Source: Thermoplasmata archaeon
GTDB lineage: Archaea > Thermoplasmatota > Thermoplasmata > Lutacidiplasmatales > UBA184
DNA: 60,697 nt
Assembly: GCA_027314915.1 (NCBI GenBank)
Contig: DAHUZZ010000011.1
Coordinates: 1 to 60,697 of the forward strand
Direction: 5' to 3'
In this document: positions 54,297 to 60,697 of the stretch, in pieces
How positions within the stretch are numbered: position 1 is the first letter of the stretch
Layout of the letters: every line of letters starts with the position of its first letter
Translations under genes and position numbers: made by a program
Notes under the pieces: generated by a model
What the model was told of the DNA's origin: nothing
The model's input: the letters and a program-made list of their open reading frames with translations, nothing else
Databases searched by the model: none

Positions 54297-54611
54297 TCAG
54301 CGCCGGAGGGCGCCGTGGACGTCGCGCTCGATGGTCTCGTGGAGGGCGCTCATCTCCTCCCACTGCTCGAGCCCTTCCAGGCTGTCCTTCAGCCCCCGGA
54401 GGCAGTCGATGCACAGCCACCGCGCGCCGATCTTCTTCATCGGCTTCTTCCGGTAGAAGACCTGCTCGCAGAGCGCGCAGACGCGCATCTCGGCGGTCTG
54501 CTGCTCGACGTAGGCCTCGTACCGCTTTCCCGCGGCGAGCGTCCGCAGGACCCGCTTGCGCTCGGGCGACGGGGCAGGGACCGGTTCGGTCGCCGGGGCG
54601 CCGGGGTCCAC
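54297..54611 (-). CDS. Zinc-ribbon-like protein (104 aa)
   Basis: The core is a four-Cys site MRVCALCEQVFYRKKPMKKI with ARWLCIDCLRGLKDSLE. Flanking regions are a charged helix (RKRVLRTLAAGKRYEAYVEQ) and a C-terminal helical tail. GTG start at 54611. It follows the Roadblock gene after 25 nt and is probably the last gene of a V4R-Roadblock-zinc-ribbon unit. It may be a nucleic-acid or protein adaptor; the function is unknown. Confidence 0.75.
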   Translation of the reverse strand: MDPGAPATEPVPAPSPERKRVLRTLAAGKRYEAYVEQQTAEMRVCALCEQVFYRKKPMKKIGARWLCIDCLRGLKDSLEGLEQWEEMSALHETIERDVHGALRR

Positions 54612-54636
54612 GCGCCCGCCCTTGCTCCGATCCCGA

Positions 54637-54996
54637 TCAGGCGGTCTTCAGCAGCTCGGCGACTTTCGTCGCCTCGGCGAGGACCTTCGAGGTGTCGGCG
54701 CTCTGGTCGACGACCGCGACGAGGAGCGCCTTCTTGCCGCTCCCGACGATGATCGTCTTGGAATCGTGCCCGTCGATGACGATGCGCTCCGGGGGCGAGC
54801 GGTTGAGCTCGGTGTTGGCGGTCGCCGCCGCGCCCAGGATGGTCGCGCACATGATCGCGAACGTCTCGGTGTACACTCCGGCCGGCACGTCCGCGTAGAG
54901 GACCAGTCCGTCGCGCGAGACCAGGGCGGTGGCGATCCCCCCGATGCGCTGCTTGAGGTCCTTGATCACGGTGCCGACGTTCCCGGTGGCCATCAT
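54637..54996 (-). CDS. Roadblock/LC7 domain protein
   Basis: The 119-aa protein fits the Roadblock/LC7 (MglB-like) fold: GTVIKDLKQRIGGIATALVS, RDGLVLYADVP, a middle helix with IMCATILGAAATANTEL, then ERIVIDGHDSKTIIVGSG and KKALLVAVVDQSADTSKVLA. Such proteins dimerise and regulate small Ras/Mgl-like GTPases. A GGAGA lies 8 nt before the ATG. It is 12 nt after the V4R-like gene. Confidence 0.9.
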   Translation of the reverse strand: MMATGNVGTVIKDLKQRIGGIATALVSRDGLVLYADVPAGVYTETFAIMCATILGAAATANTELNRSPPERIVIDGHDSKTIIVGSGKKALLVAVVDQSADTSKVLAEATKVAELLKTA

Positions 54997-55008
54997 CCTG
55001 GATCTCTC

Positions 55009-55410
55009 CTACATCTCCTCAATACGGAAGCGGCACTCCGGCTGACCGACGCTCGCACATGACTCTTCGGTACATTTGACTCGCGCCCCCTTAAAACGTT
55101 CGTAGAACTCCCGCAGGATGCCGCGGAGCCGGTGGCAGCTGGGGAGGTCGCTGGGGGCGACCTCGATCGATCCCTTGACGATGACCTCGCCGTCCTGGAA
55201 GGAGATCTCCTCGACCCATCCGCGCTCCTTGAGGATCTCCCCGGCCTTCTGGAAGTACTTGGACCGGTCCTGGAGCGCCTGCTCCACCATGTCGCTGCTG
55301 ACGACCGAGCCCTCCTTGAAGAAGAGGCCGTGGCAGGCATGCGACATGACCCCCTCGTAGAGGTCCCGGATCTTGTGCAGCTCCTCCTGGGTGAGCCGTA
55401 CCGTGCGCAT
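55009..55410 (-). CDS. V4R (4-vinyl-reductase)-like domain protein
   Basis: The 133-aa protein ends with KCTEESCASVGQPECRFRIE, the Cys pattern (C-x4-C-x7-C-x-F) of V4R domains, preceded by GEVIVKGSIEVAPSDLPSCH and REFYERFKGARV. V4R domains bind small hydrophobic ligands or metal in bacterial and archaeal regulators. It begins 26 nt after a strong TATA box and leads the unit with the Roadblock and zinc-ribbon genes. Confidence 0.8.
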   Translation of the reverse strand: MRTVRLTQEELHKIRDLYEGVMSHACHGLFFKEGSVVSSDMVEQALQDRSKYFQKAGEILKERGWVEEISFQDGEVIVKGSIEVAPSDLPSCHRLRGILREFYERFKGARVKCTEESCASVGQPECRFRIEEM

Positions 55411-55435
55411 GGAACCGGCCCGTGAGCGGGGAGGT

Positions 55436-55446
55436 CCATATATAGC
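55436..55446 (-). promoter_or_regulatory. TATA box of the V4R-Roadblock unit
   Basis: The minus strand reads GCTATATATGG, about 28 nt before the ATG at 55410. Confidence 0.6.
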
Positions 55447-55599
55447 GATTCCTCGAGCGGGCCGGCGGCGACCACGGTATCAAGCGGCGGGTGACGCCCC
55501 GTCGGGTTTTCGATAGCGATCTCGCTGCGTAGTGGAAACGCGCCTTCCCTCTTCATCGGCGGAAAGGTTATGGCCGTAGTGTAAATATTGGCATTACCG

Positions 55600-56487
55600 A
55601 TGACCTTCACCCGAACCCACCAGCGACGGCTCAAGGATGGGAGAATCCGGACCTACTACGAACGCGTGGAATCCTACCGGGAGGGAGGCAAGGTCCACCA
55701 GCGGCGGCTCCGCTACCTCGGGACTTCTCCCATCGAGCCGATCCCCCTCCCCCCGGTCCATCTCGGACTCCTCGCCACCCGCCTCGCCACGGGATCCCTC
55801 TCCGCCCAGGACCTCTTCGACTTCGTCCAGCACATGGGTGTCGAGCTCCCTCGAATTCCCTTGGAGGCCCTCGCCATCCGCTACGACTTCCAAAAAAAAC
55901 ACTCCGAGCTGCACCTCTACCCCTCGATGCCCTCCGACCGCCCCCCTTCCCATGCGAAGCGGCCCCGCGCCTCGCGGACACCCACACCACGCGGCTCCGA
56001 ACGCTCGAGGGCGAAGGGACTCTGACCCTCCCCACGTGGGAGTGCTCCGCCCGGCACCTCGGGGAACGCTACACCCCGTCGCTCCGTCCCTGGGTGGCGG
56101 CCGCCCAGCACACCTTCGGCTTGGATGTCACGGCCCTGGTGGGATTCCTACGCTTCGGGCTGAAGTGGAAGGAGGAGGACATTCAGACCTTTCTGAGGGG
56201 CCACGGCCTCTCCGTCTCCCAGGCCTCTCTCTCGCTGCGTACGACCGAGTTCTTGGTGCGTTGGCAGATGTTCAGCGAGGTGAGACTCCTCCACCTCGCC
56301 CCCCAGCTGCGTCCCTTCGTCCTGCAGATCGATGGGACGTGTGTCGAGGGAGGGCCCGTCACCTTCCGGGTCCGAGAGGCGAGGAGCGGGGTCACGCTGT
56401 ATGCCCGGCAGATCGTGGCGGAGAGTCTGGAAGAGGTCGTCCCCGTTCTGGTGGCCTTCAAAGTGCGCTTCGGGGATCCCGCGCTGA
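55600..56487 (+). pseudogene. Truncated transposase of a first insertion-sequence copy
   Basis: The first frame (55600-56025) begins MTFTRTHQRRLKDGRIRTYY and ends soon after an A8 run. The -1 frame continues as LEGEGTLTLPTWECSARHLG, FGLDVTALVGFLRFGLKWKE, FVLQIDGTCVEGGPVTFRVR and VRFGDPALTL. The parts align in the same order with the complete copy on the other strand (FGLDVMITVGIARFG, VVQFDGTGEPSGGK, ERYGTPLLGLRDDG). Similarity stops exactly where the second element's terminal repeat begins, so this copy lost the rest of its catalytic domain. TATA-like GTAAATATTG lies at 55581-55590. Confidence 0.82.
55892..55899 (+). promoter_or_regulatory. A8 slip site, first transposase copy
   Basis: Eight A residues in frame as CAA AAA AAA give the heptamer A-AAA-AAA. 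A -1 shift here joins the first frame to the downstream transposase frame without a stop codon. Confidence 0.65.
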
Positions 56488-56509
56488 CTCTCGTATCCAT
56501 AAACCGTCA
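56488..56509 (+). repeat. Left terminal inverted repeat of the insertion sequence
   Basis: It begins CTCTCGTATCCATAAACCG and matches the inverted right end at 19 of 22 positions. Confidence 0.8.
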
Positions 56510-56698
56510 TGACGAGGACGGTTCGGAAGGAGGGGAGCACCCGACCGAGGTCGCCCACGCCGTGAGGCCGGGCTCCAACGGTCCCGGACCCCGCAACACC
56601 TGAAGCAGCCCCTCGAGTTGCTCCTTCTCCCTTCCTCTTCGGAGTTCCACCCGTGGTCGTCTCGCTTCCCTCGGCAGAGCCTTCAGCCGACGGCTCAC
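56507..56698 (-). CDS. Small basic frame in the tail of the insertion sequence (63 aa)
   Basis: A GTG-started frame (VSRRLKALPREARRPRVELR) lies between the transposase stop and the left terminal repeat. It is rich in Arg and Glu, with a segment REKEQLEGLLQVLRG that could be a helix. It may be a passenger gene or merely open by chance; codon bias is not decisive. Confidence 0.3.
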   Translation of the reverse strand: MSRRLKALPREARRPRVELRRGREKEQLEGLLQVLRGPGPLEPGLTAWATSVGCSPPSEPSSS

Positions 56699-56710
56699 CT
56701 CTCCGGGGTC

Positions 56711-58569
56711 CTACCGGGCGAACTCGTCCCACAGGTTCACCCCCGACAGCACCTGCTCGATGAACCACGGGCATCGGACATTGTTCCAGAACGCCAAGAG
56801 CGCCCCGTGGGCGTCCATCTCCTCCGCACTCTCCTTCCCCCCCGTCCGATGCCGGATCCTCCGACGGTCCGCTCCATGGTCCCGCTCCAGCGCCACCGTG
56901 CTCGGAATGACCGTCCCCAGGCCCGGGACCTCCGTCCAGAGCTGAGGCCCGTGCTCCTCGAACCGTCGCGCCACCGTCGTCCAGACCGCTTCCGCCCACT
57001 CCCCCAGCAACACGAACCTCCTCCCCGCCGCTTCGATCGCCCCCTTCACCTCCGCTACGTCCCCCCGGGCCAACGGCGCGAGATCCACACGACCTCTCCG
57101 ATCTCTCTCCACCCGCATCGCCCGCCGCAACTCCTCCCATAGCCCGACCTCGCACCTCAGCCGACCCTGAGCCAAACGCACCGCCTCCCGGTTCAGCAAC
57201 CGCTCCACCCGCTGCTTCAGTTCCGCGACCTTCGGGACGACCACGTGGAGCCGTACGTTCCACGACAGTAGCTCGACCGCCCAGCCCCGGACCCGCTCCA
57301 GCCGCTGGGCCACTTCCCAGTAGGCGAGCCTCCACGGGAACCCTCCCGCGTGTTCCCTCGCCGACTCGATCCACTCGAGCGCCGCCCGCACCCACACCGC
57401 CTCCAGCTCCTCGAGGCCCCATCCCGCCACCGGGAGCGTGTGCGACCACTTCGTCAGGTTCGCGAGTCCCTCGTCCCCAACGAGGCCCTGGCGCAGCGGC
57501 TCGTACTCCCTCAGGATCACCGGACCCAGGTCGTCGAGGAAGTGCTGGTGGTCCTCCCCGACGGGCATGTTGGGAAAGACCGTGGCCATCGCCTTCTTCG
57601 CGGCTGTCCCGTCATCGCGCAGCCCCAACAACGGGGTTCCGTAGCGCTCCCGGAAGGTCGCGTAGAAGCGCGCGACCTCCACCTCGCTCTCCGACACCAG
57701 GGGGTCGGCCCACAGGGTGAGTCCGTGGCGGGCCTCCCGCGCTCGGTAGGTGACGCGCTTCCCCCCGGAGGGCTCTCCCGTTCCGTCAAATTGCACCACG
57801 AGTCCTCCGAGGACGCGGGCGGCGAGGGGGAGGCGCTCCTCGCAGAGCATCCGCCATCGGACGAGGAACTCCAGGGAGAGGCGGGAGATCGTGCTCTGGA
57901 CGAGGGGGAGTCCACAGCCGTCCTCGAAGAGCGCCTGGACCTTCTGCTCCGGCAGGTCGAGACCGAAGCGGGCGATTCCAACCGTGATCATCACATCGAG
58001 GCCGAAGACGCCGTAGGGGCGGGCGAGGGTGTCCCGGAAGGAGGAGGTCCACCGGCCTTTCGGATGCCCCTGGGGGCAACCCCAGGCCGGGTTCGTCAGG
58101 GTCGCCGTACCTTCGAGGGTGAGGACGGTGGTGGGCTCTCGCTGCCCTTGGACTTCCAAGGGCTTCCCGCAGGCCGGGCAGGGCGGGGGCGGGGCGAGGG
58201 TGGCTCGGGCCAGAGGAGGAGCTCGAGGCGCGGAGTTTTTTTTACGTCGAGGTCGAAGCGGATGCCGACGGCGGCGAGGTCGCCGACGGGCATCTCCTCG
58301 CCCATGTCGTGGACGGCCTGGACGATGTGGGTCAGGGTGAGGGTGCCGGTCATGATGCGGGTGGCGAGGAGGCCGAAGTGGGGCGCCTCGAGCGGGAGGC
58401 TCACCGGGAGCTGAGCGGGATCCACTCGAGGGAAGCGGGGAGTCACCGGGCCGAGCGTCTTCACGAAGCGGGTCCGCGTGCGCTTGGCCGTTGGGTCCCA
58501 GTAGTGCTCGACGAGCTGGCGGTACTGGTGACCTCGGGAGACGATGAGCCGCTCCGTACGGACGGTCAT
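56711..58569 (-). CDS. Transposase, two frames joined by -1 frameshift
   Basis: The N-terminal frame (58569-58096) begins MTVRTERLIVSRGHQYRQLV and contains FGLLATRIMTGTLTLTHIVQ. After the A8 run at 58243-58236 the -1 frame gives a zinc-knuckle-like CPACGKPLEV and then the catalytic part (long frame from 58159 to 56711). Candidate acidic residues lie in VVQFDGTGEPSGGK and LGLRDDGTAAKKAMATVFPN, then MPVGEDHQHFLDDLG, an arrangement like ISL3/IS256-type DDE enzymes. The C-terminus is CPWFIEQVLSGVNLWDEFAR. The joined product would be about 620 aa. Family assignment is open. Confidence 0.75.
58236..58243 (-). promoter_or_regulatory. A8 slip site, complete transposase copy
   Basis: The minus strand reads GTA AAA AAA ACT, the same A-AAA-AAA heptamer at the same place in the protein (after FDLDV) as in the other copy (after YDFQ). 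Confidence 0.68.
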
Positions 58570-58570
58570 G

Positions 58571-58618
58571 CGCTTACGGATATCCGTAAGTGTTAGTAAG
58601 CGTTGCGCCTAACCACTT
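58571..58618. promoter_or_regulatory. Overlapping palindromes before the transposase start
   Basis: CTTACGGATATCCGTAAG (58573-58590) is a perfect 18-base palindrome directly before the ATG. It overlaps an inverted pair CGCTTAC (58571-58577) / GTAAGCG (58596-58602), and a further pair AAGTGTTAG / CTAACCACTT. The set looks like an operator or a transposase-binding site; TATA-like GATATC lies at its centre. Confidence 0.5.
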
Positions 58619-58654
58619 TCAGTCGAGAAACAGGGTCAGCGGGCCCGGTCGGGG

Positions 58655-58676
58655 TGACGGTTATTGGATGCGAGAG
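58655..58676 (-). repeat. Right terminal inverted repeat of the insertion sequence
   Basis: Read inward on the minus strand it begins CTCTCGCATCCAATAACCG; see the left repeat for the match. Confidence 0.8.
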
Positions 58677-58702
58677 AGTACGAGAGCTCCTACCCGGCCA
58701 AG

Positions 58703-58712
58703 GTCTAAATAG
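58703..58712 (+). promoter_or_regulatory. TATA box before the 555-aa membrane-anchored protein
   Basis: GTCTAAATAG lies about 17-20 nt before the ATG at 58725, slightly close for a leaderless start. Confidence 0.45.
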
Positions 58713-58724
58713 TAGGTCGCACCC

Positions 58725-60392
58725 ATGATTTACACGGCATCGAAAAAGCGACTTGGTATCGTCGTAGCGAGCGTTGCGTCTGCGGTCCTCTTGGTAATCC
58801 TAGGCACCTGGGTGGTGTGGGTTGGCCTTCATTCGCCAACGCAACCAGGGCGTAGTCACTTGGTTTTGGCAACCGGTCCGAACTTCTCCTTCCAGGCCTT
58901 CCAAAGTCCGAACGGTGTTCCTGCCTGGTCCCCCGCAGTTGGTTCTTGGGTCACCGTCACATCCGTCCTGCCGAGCTCCGTCCCCAACGGCCCTGGGTTC
59001 GTGAACTTCACAAGTGGGCCGAACATTGAGCTTCAGCTATTCCAAGGGGTCACTGGTTCAGGCGGAGTCATCTCAGGATCGCTCAATCTGACAAACTGGA
59101 CTACGGTCTCAACTCAGTGGCCGTCGTATGATGGGGCTTCAACAGCTCAGGTATCGATGTGGATGGATTCGACCTTCCAAGCTTACAGCAATACATCTCA
59201 GGTGTGGGAGCTCTACACGTACCGGGACTCAATCCCGTTTAATCCGAGTAGCCCTCCTCCAGGGTTTACGGCTGCGGCCTACTTCAACTTGGCAAAACCC
59301 GCGGCACCCCTGCCTGGCCTCCCTCCTCCGGGCGGCGCGGCACCTTCCAGTGGACTCGGAGGGACGGGCAACGGATCCGCTGAGTCAAACACTACAATGA
59401 AGGCGTCTGCGATGGTTCGTCCCGATGGGGTGAACTGCGGTCCCAATCCTCAGCCAAAGTGGAAGACGAACTGGGACGGGTATGTTACTGGCCCCTTCCC
59501 AGTCCTGATGGGGAATGACACGCAGCGGCACTCTGGTGGATCACCCGATTTCGTACTGACCAATACCGTGGCGGGGGGTACCACCACGTTTGATTTCACG
59601 GGCGCCGGGGGAAGCTACGCATACGGTTCCTACTCCACGACGGCGGGAACAAGCATCAGTTGGGGATCTAAGCCCACGACTTTTAGCGCAGCTGGGCCTG
59701 GTGTCGACGCACTTTCGGAGTCCCAGTATTCGTTTGGAGTCATCTATCTCGACAACGTCACGCTACACGGCGTTCGAAAGACGGAGACTCTCACCTACTA
59801 CACACAACCGCGGTGCGCCGTGGTGACCCAACAGGTTCAGTACGTCACCACAACCGTCGTGGGGATGACAGACACAGGATTCCATCTCAAGGTGGCCCAT
59901 TGGAACTCGGGGTACGGCTCGCTGCTGACTTCTGTAATCAAAGCCTATTCCAACCAGATAGCAAACCTGACCACTGCAAGCGGGAATTATCAAACTTGGG
60001 CAGTCATGACGGGCTACGCAACCGGATACAGCAACGCTCAGGCGCTGCAGCATCAAGTGCAGACAGTCGCTTCGTTCTTCCTAACTACCCTCGATCTCGG
60101 GTTCTTGGTAATGGAGGCGTTTGAAACATGCGGAGTGTTCTGTGATGCAGGCGGAGTCGCCGATGCACTCTCCGTCGTTGGCGACTATCTTGGCCTCATG
60201 TCCGCGATAAATGCCGCAGAGGATTCATTCGCGTTCACAGTATCGACTTCTCAGAATCTCTCGGCGATGACTGCCAGCGCTGTGGGTGGGGCCTTCTCTT
60301 TCCAAGTATCAGGTGAGTCGTACCCAACCAACTGGCAGACCTCAACAGGATCCGTTTCTGTCAAGATGCCGGACTATATTGTCGGTTGGTGA
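58725..60392 (+). CDS. Membrane-anchored extracellular protein of foreign-like composition (555 aa)
   Basis: A basic N-terminus and one hydrophobic span (LGIVVASVASAVLLVILGTW, about residues 10-29) are followed by a Ser/Thr/Asn/Gly-rich ectodomain with N-x-S/T sequons. A Pro/Gly linker (APLPGLPPPGGAAPSSG) lies near residue 190. A late hydrophobic, Cys-bearing stretch reads FLVMEAFETCGVFCDAGGVA. Third codon positions are clearly less GC-rich than elsewhere in the window, suggesting recent transfer. It lies between two mobile-element remnants. No family was recognised. Confidence 0.75.
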   Translation: MIYTASKKRLGIVVASVASAVLLVILGTWVVWVGLHSPTQPGRSHLVLATGPNFSFQAFQSPNGVPAWSPAVGSWVTVTSVLPSSVPNGPGFVNFTSGPNIELQLFQGVTGSGGVISGSLNLTNWTTVSTQWPSYDGASTAQVSMWMDSTFQAYSNTSQVWELYTYRDSIPFNPSSPPPGFTAAAYFNLAKPAAPLPGLPPPGGAAPSSGLGGTGNGSAESNTTMKASAMVRPDGVNCGPNPQPKWKTNWDGYVTGPFPVLMGNDTQRHSGGSPDFVLTNTVAGGTTTFDFTGAGGSYAYGSYSTTAGTSISWGSKPTTFSAAGPGVDALSESQYSFGVIYLDNVTLHGVRKTETLTYYTQPRCAVVTQQVQYVTTTVVGMTDTGFHLKVAHWNSGYGSLLTSVIKAYSNQIANLTTASGNYQTWAVMTGYATGYSNAQALQHQVQTVASFFLTTLDLGFLVMEAFETCGVFCDAGGVADALSVVGDYLGLMSAINAAEDSFAFTVSTSQNLSAMTASAVGGAFSFQVSGESYPTNWQTSTGSVSVKMPDYIVGW

Positions 60393-60560
60393 AGGGTGGT
60401 CTTTCGCACTTGTGCGCCGTCAAAGCCGAACAGCCAGCGGGTGGGAGACCCGCCGTGGTCAGAACCGTGAGCCACGAAGCGAGGGACCAGGCAGGGAGGG
60501 TAACCTGCTTGGACAGCGGTTTAGGGGTGAGGCTGTCGCGCACCCCTTTAGATTTGGGGC
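60393..60560. other. Hairpin-rich non-coding stretch
   Basis: Several inverted repeats follow one another: CGCAC/GTGCG near 60404-60415, GCGGGT/ACCCGC near 60429-60445, GCAGG/CCTGC near 60493-60510 and GGGGTG/CACCCC near 60523-60546. No protein-like frame is present. It may be the end region of the adjacent ISL3-type element or a structured RNA. Confidence 0.4.
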
Positions 60561-60697
60561 TCATCCGGGAATCGGGTGGGTCACCGGGTGTAGCTGAAGG
60601 CCCCCACACCGGAACAGGACCGCCGTCCGGAAGTGGTCCTTGTTCCGGAACCCGTAGGCCATCTTCTGGATCGTCGCGATCTTCGAGTTCAGCCCCT
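60561..60697 (-). CDS. ISL3-family transposase, C-terminal end (partial)
   Basis: The minus strand reads GLNSKIATIQKMAYGFRNKD then HFRTAVLFRCGGLQLHPVTH before a TGA at 60561-60563. GLNxKI...AYGFRNxxxF is the typical C-terminal signature of ISL3-type transposases. The remainder lies beyond the window edge. Confidence 0.8.
   Translation of the reverse strand, partial: GLNSKIATIQKMAYGFRNKDHFRTAVLFRCGGLQLHPVTHPIPG

Larger units (their letters stand above)
56488..58676 (-). mobile_element. Complete insertion sequence (about 2.19 kb), DDE-type, family unassigned
   Basis: Both ends carry an inverted repeat of about 22 nt with three mismatches: left CTCTCGTATCCATAAACCG... at 56488-56509, and the right end read inward CTCTCGCATCCAATAACCG... 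at 58676-58655. Inside are two overlapping transposase frames on the minus strand joined by a -1 shift at an A8 run. The left end lies in the middle of a related transposase pseudogene. No target duplication could be read with confidence, and the 3' part of the interrupted copy is missing on the right side. Confidence 0.82.

Noticed and set aside
56618-57142. 174-codon plus-strand frame inside the insertion sequence
   Set aside because: It is antisense to the transposase and Pro/Arg-rich without domain character.
56480-58690. Target-site duplication of the insertion sequence
   Set aside because: Short matches such as CGAGAG around the ends are part of the repeat itself; no clean duplication could be read, and the right flank seems deleted.
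60393-60560. Guide RNA (omega/reRNA) of a TnpB- or IscB-type element
   Set aside because: There are hairpins, but no TnpB or IscB gene is visible, and the adjacent transposase is ISL3-type, which does not use such RNAs.

Overview
The window is archaeal chromosome from a high-GC (about 70% by eye) uncultured lineage. An euryarchaeal Thermoplasmata (Thermoplasmatota) relative fits best. The supporting signs are a single undivided RpoB, split RpoA'/RpoA'', archaeal ribosomal and RNA polymerase operons, a 20S proteasome beta subunit, VAT, aCPSF1/FttA, KEOPS subunit Cgi121, and TATA boxes that often lie 22-30 nt before the start codon (leaderless mRNAs). The class assignment is inference; archaeal identity is secure. 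High GC produces very long open frames on the antisense strand, and these were discarded.

Layout. 1-530: 5' end and leader of a 16S rRNA gene on the minus strand. 532-12473 (minus): HAD hydrolase, the operon rpoH-rpoB-rpoA1-rpoA2-rpl30e-nusA headed by an intron-bearing tRNA-Lys, then a three-gene unit (57-aa protein, Lrp-type effector-domain protein, UPF0147) and a Cys-containing unknown. 12663-25061 (plus): purS-purL-dph6, a methyltransferase, an acyl-CoA mutase large subunit, folC-nth, alaS and a GvpD/KaiC-type ATPase. 25153-32020: lipid kinase-like membrane protein, purE-guaA(B), small proteins, a P-loop kinase, and sdhA-sdhB-sdhE(HdrB-like). 32190-37622 (plus): psmB, aCPSF1, an alkaline-phosphatase-superfamily enzyme and a GT4 glycosyltransferase. 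37635-45138 (minus): mutS-mutL plus a coupled PD-(D/E)XK-like protein, tRNA-Ser, intron-bearing tRNA-Gly, cgi121, a persulfide-dioxygenase-like enzyme and an unknown. 45284-50957 (plus): VAT and a large surface glycoprotein. 51323-53023 (minus): rpl18e-rpl13-rps9-rpoN. 53180-55410: PRC-barrel protein, GT2, and a V4R-Roadblock-zinc-ribbon unit. 55600-60697: mobile and foreign DNA (a truncated insertion sequence, a complete related one inserted at its break, a low-GC membrane protein, and the end of an ISL3-type transposase).

The most notable signal is in the tRNA genes. tRNA-Lys(UUU) carries two introns, one in the D-loop and one in the T-loop. tRNA-Gly(UCC) carries one in the T-loop at the same 59/60 junction. 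Each T-loop intron can be drawn as a bulge-helix-bulge whose central helix uses the invariant UUCG of the T-loop, and removing it restores a standard tRNA.

Other points of interest: a shared A8 slip site with a -1 frame change in two diverged transposase copies; isobutyryl-CoA-mutase-type specificity residues in the acyl-CoA mutase; and a nuclease-fold gene translationally coupled to mutL. Many adjacent genes overlap by GTGA or ATGA, so translational coupling appears common here.
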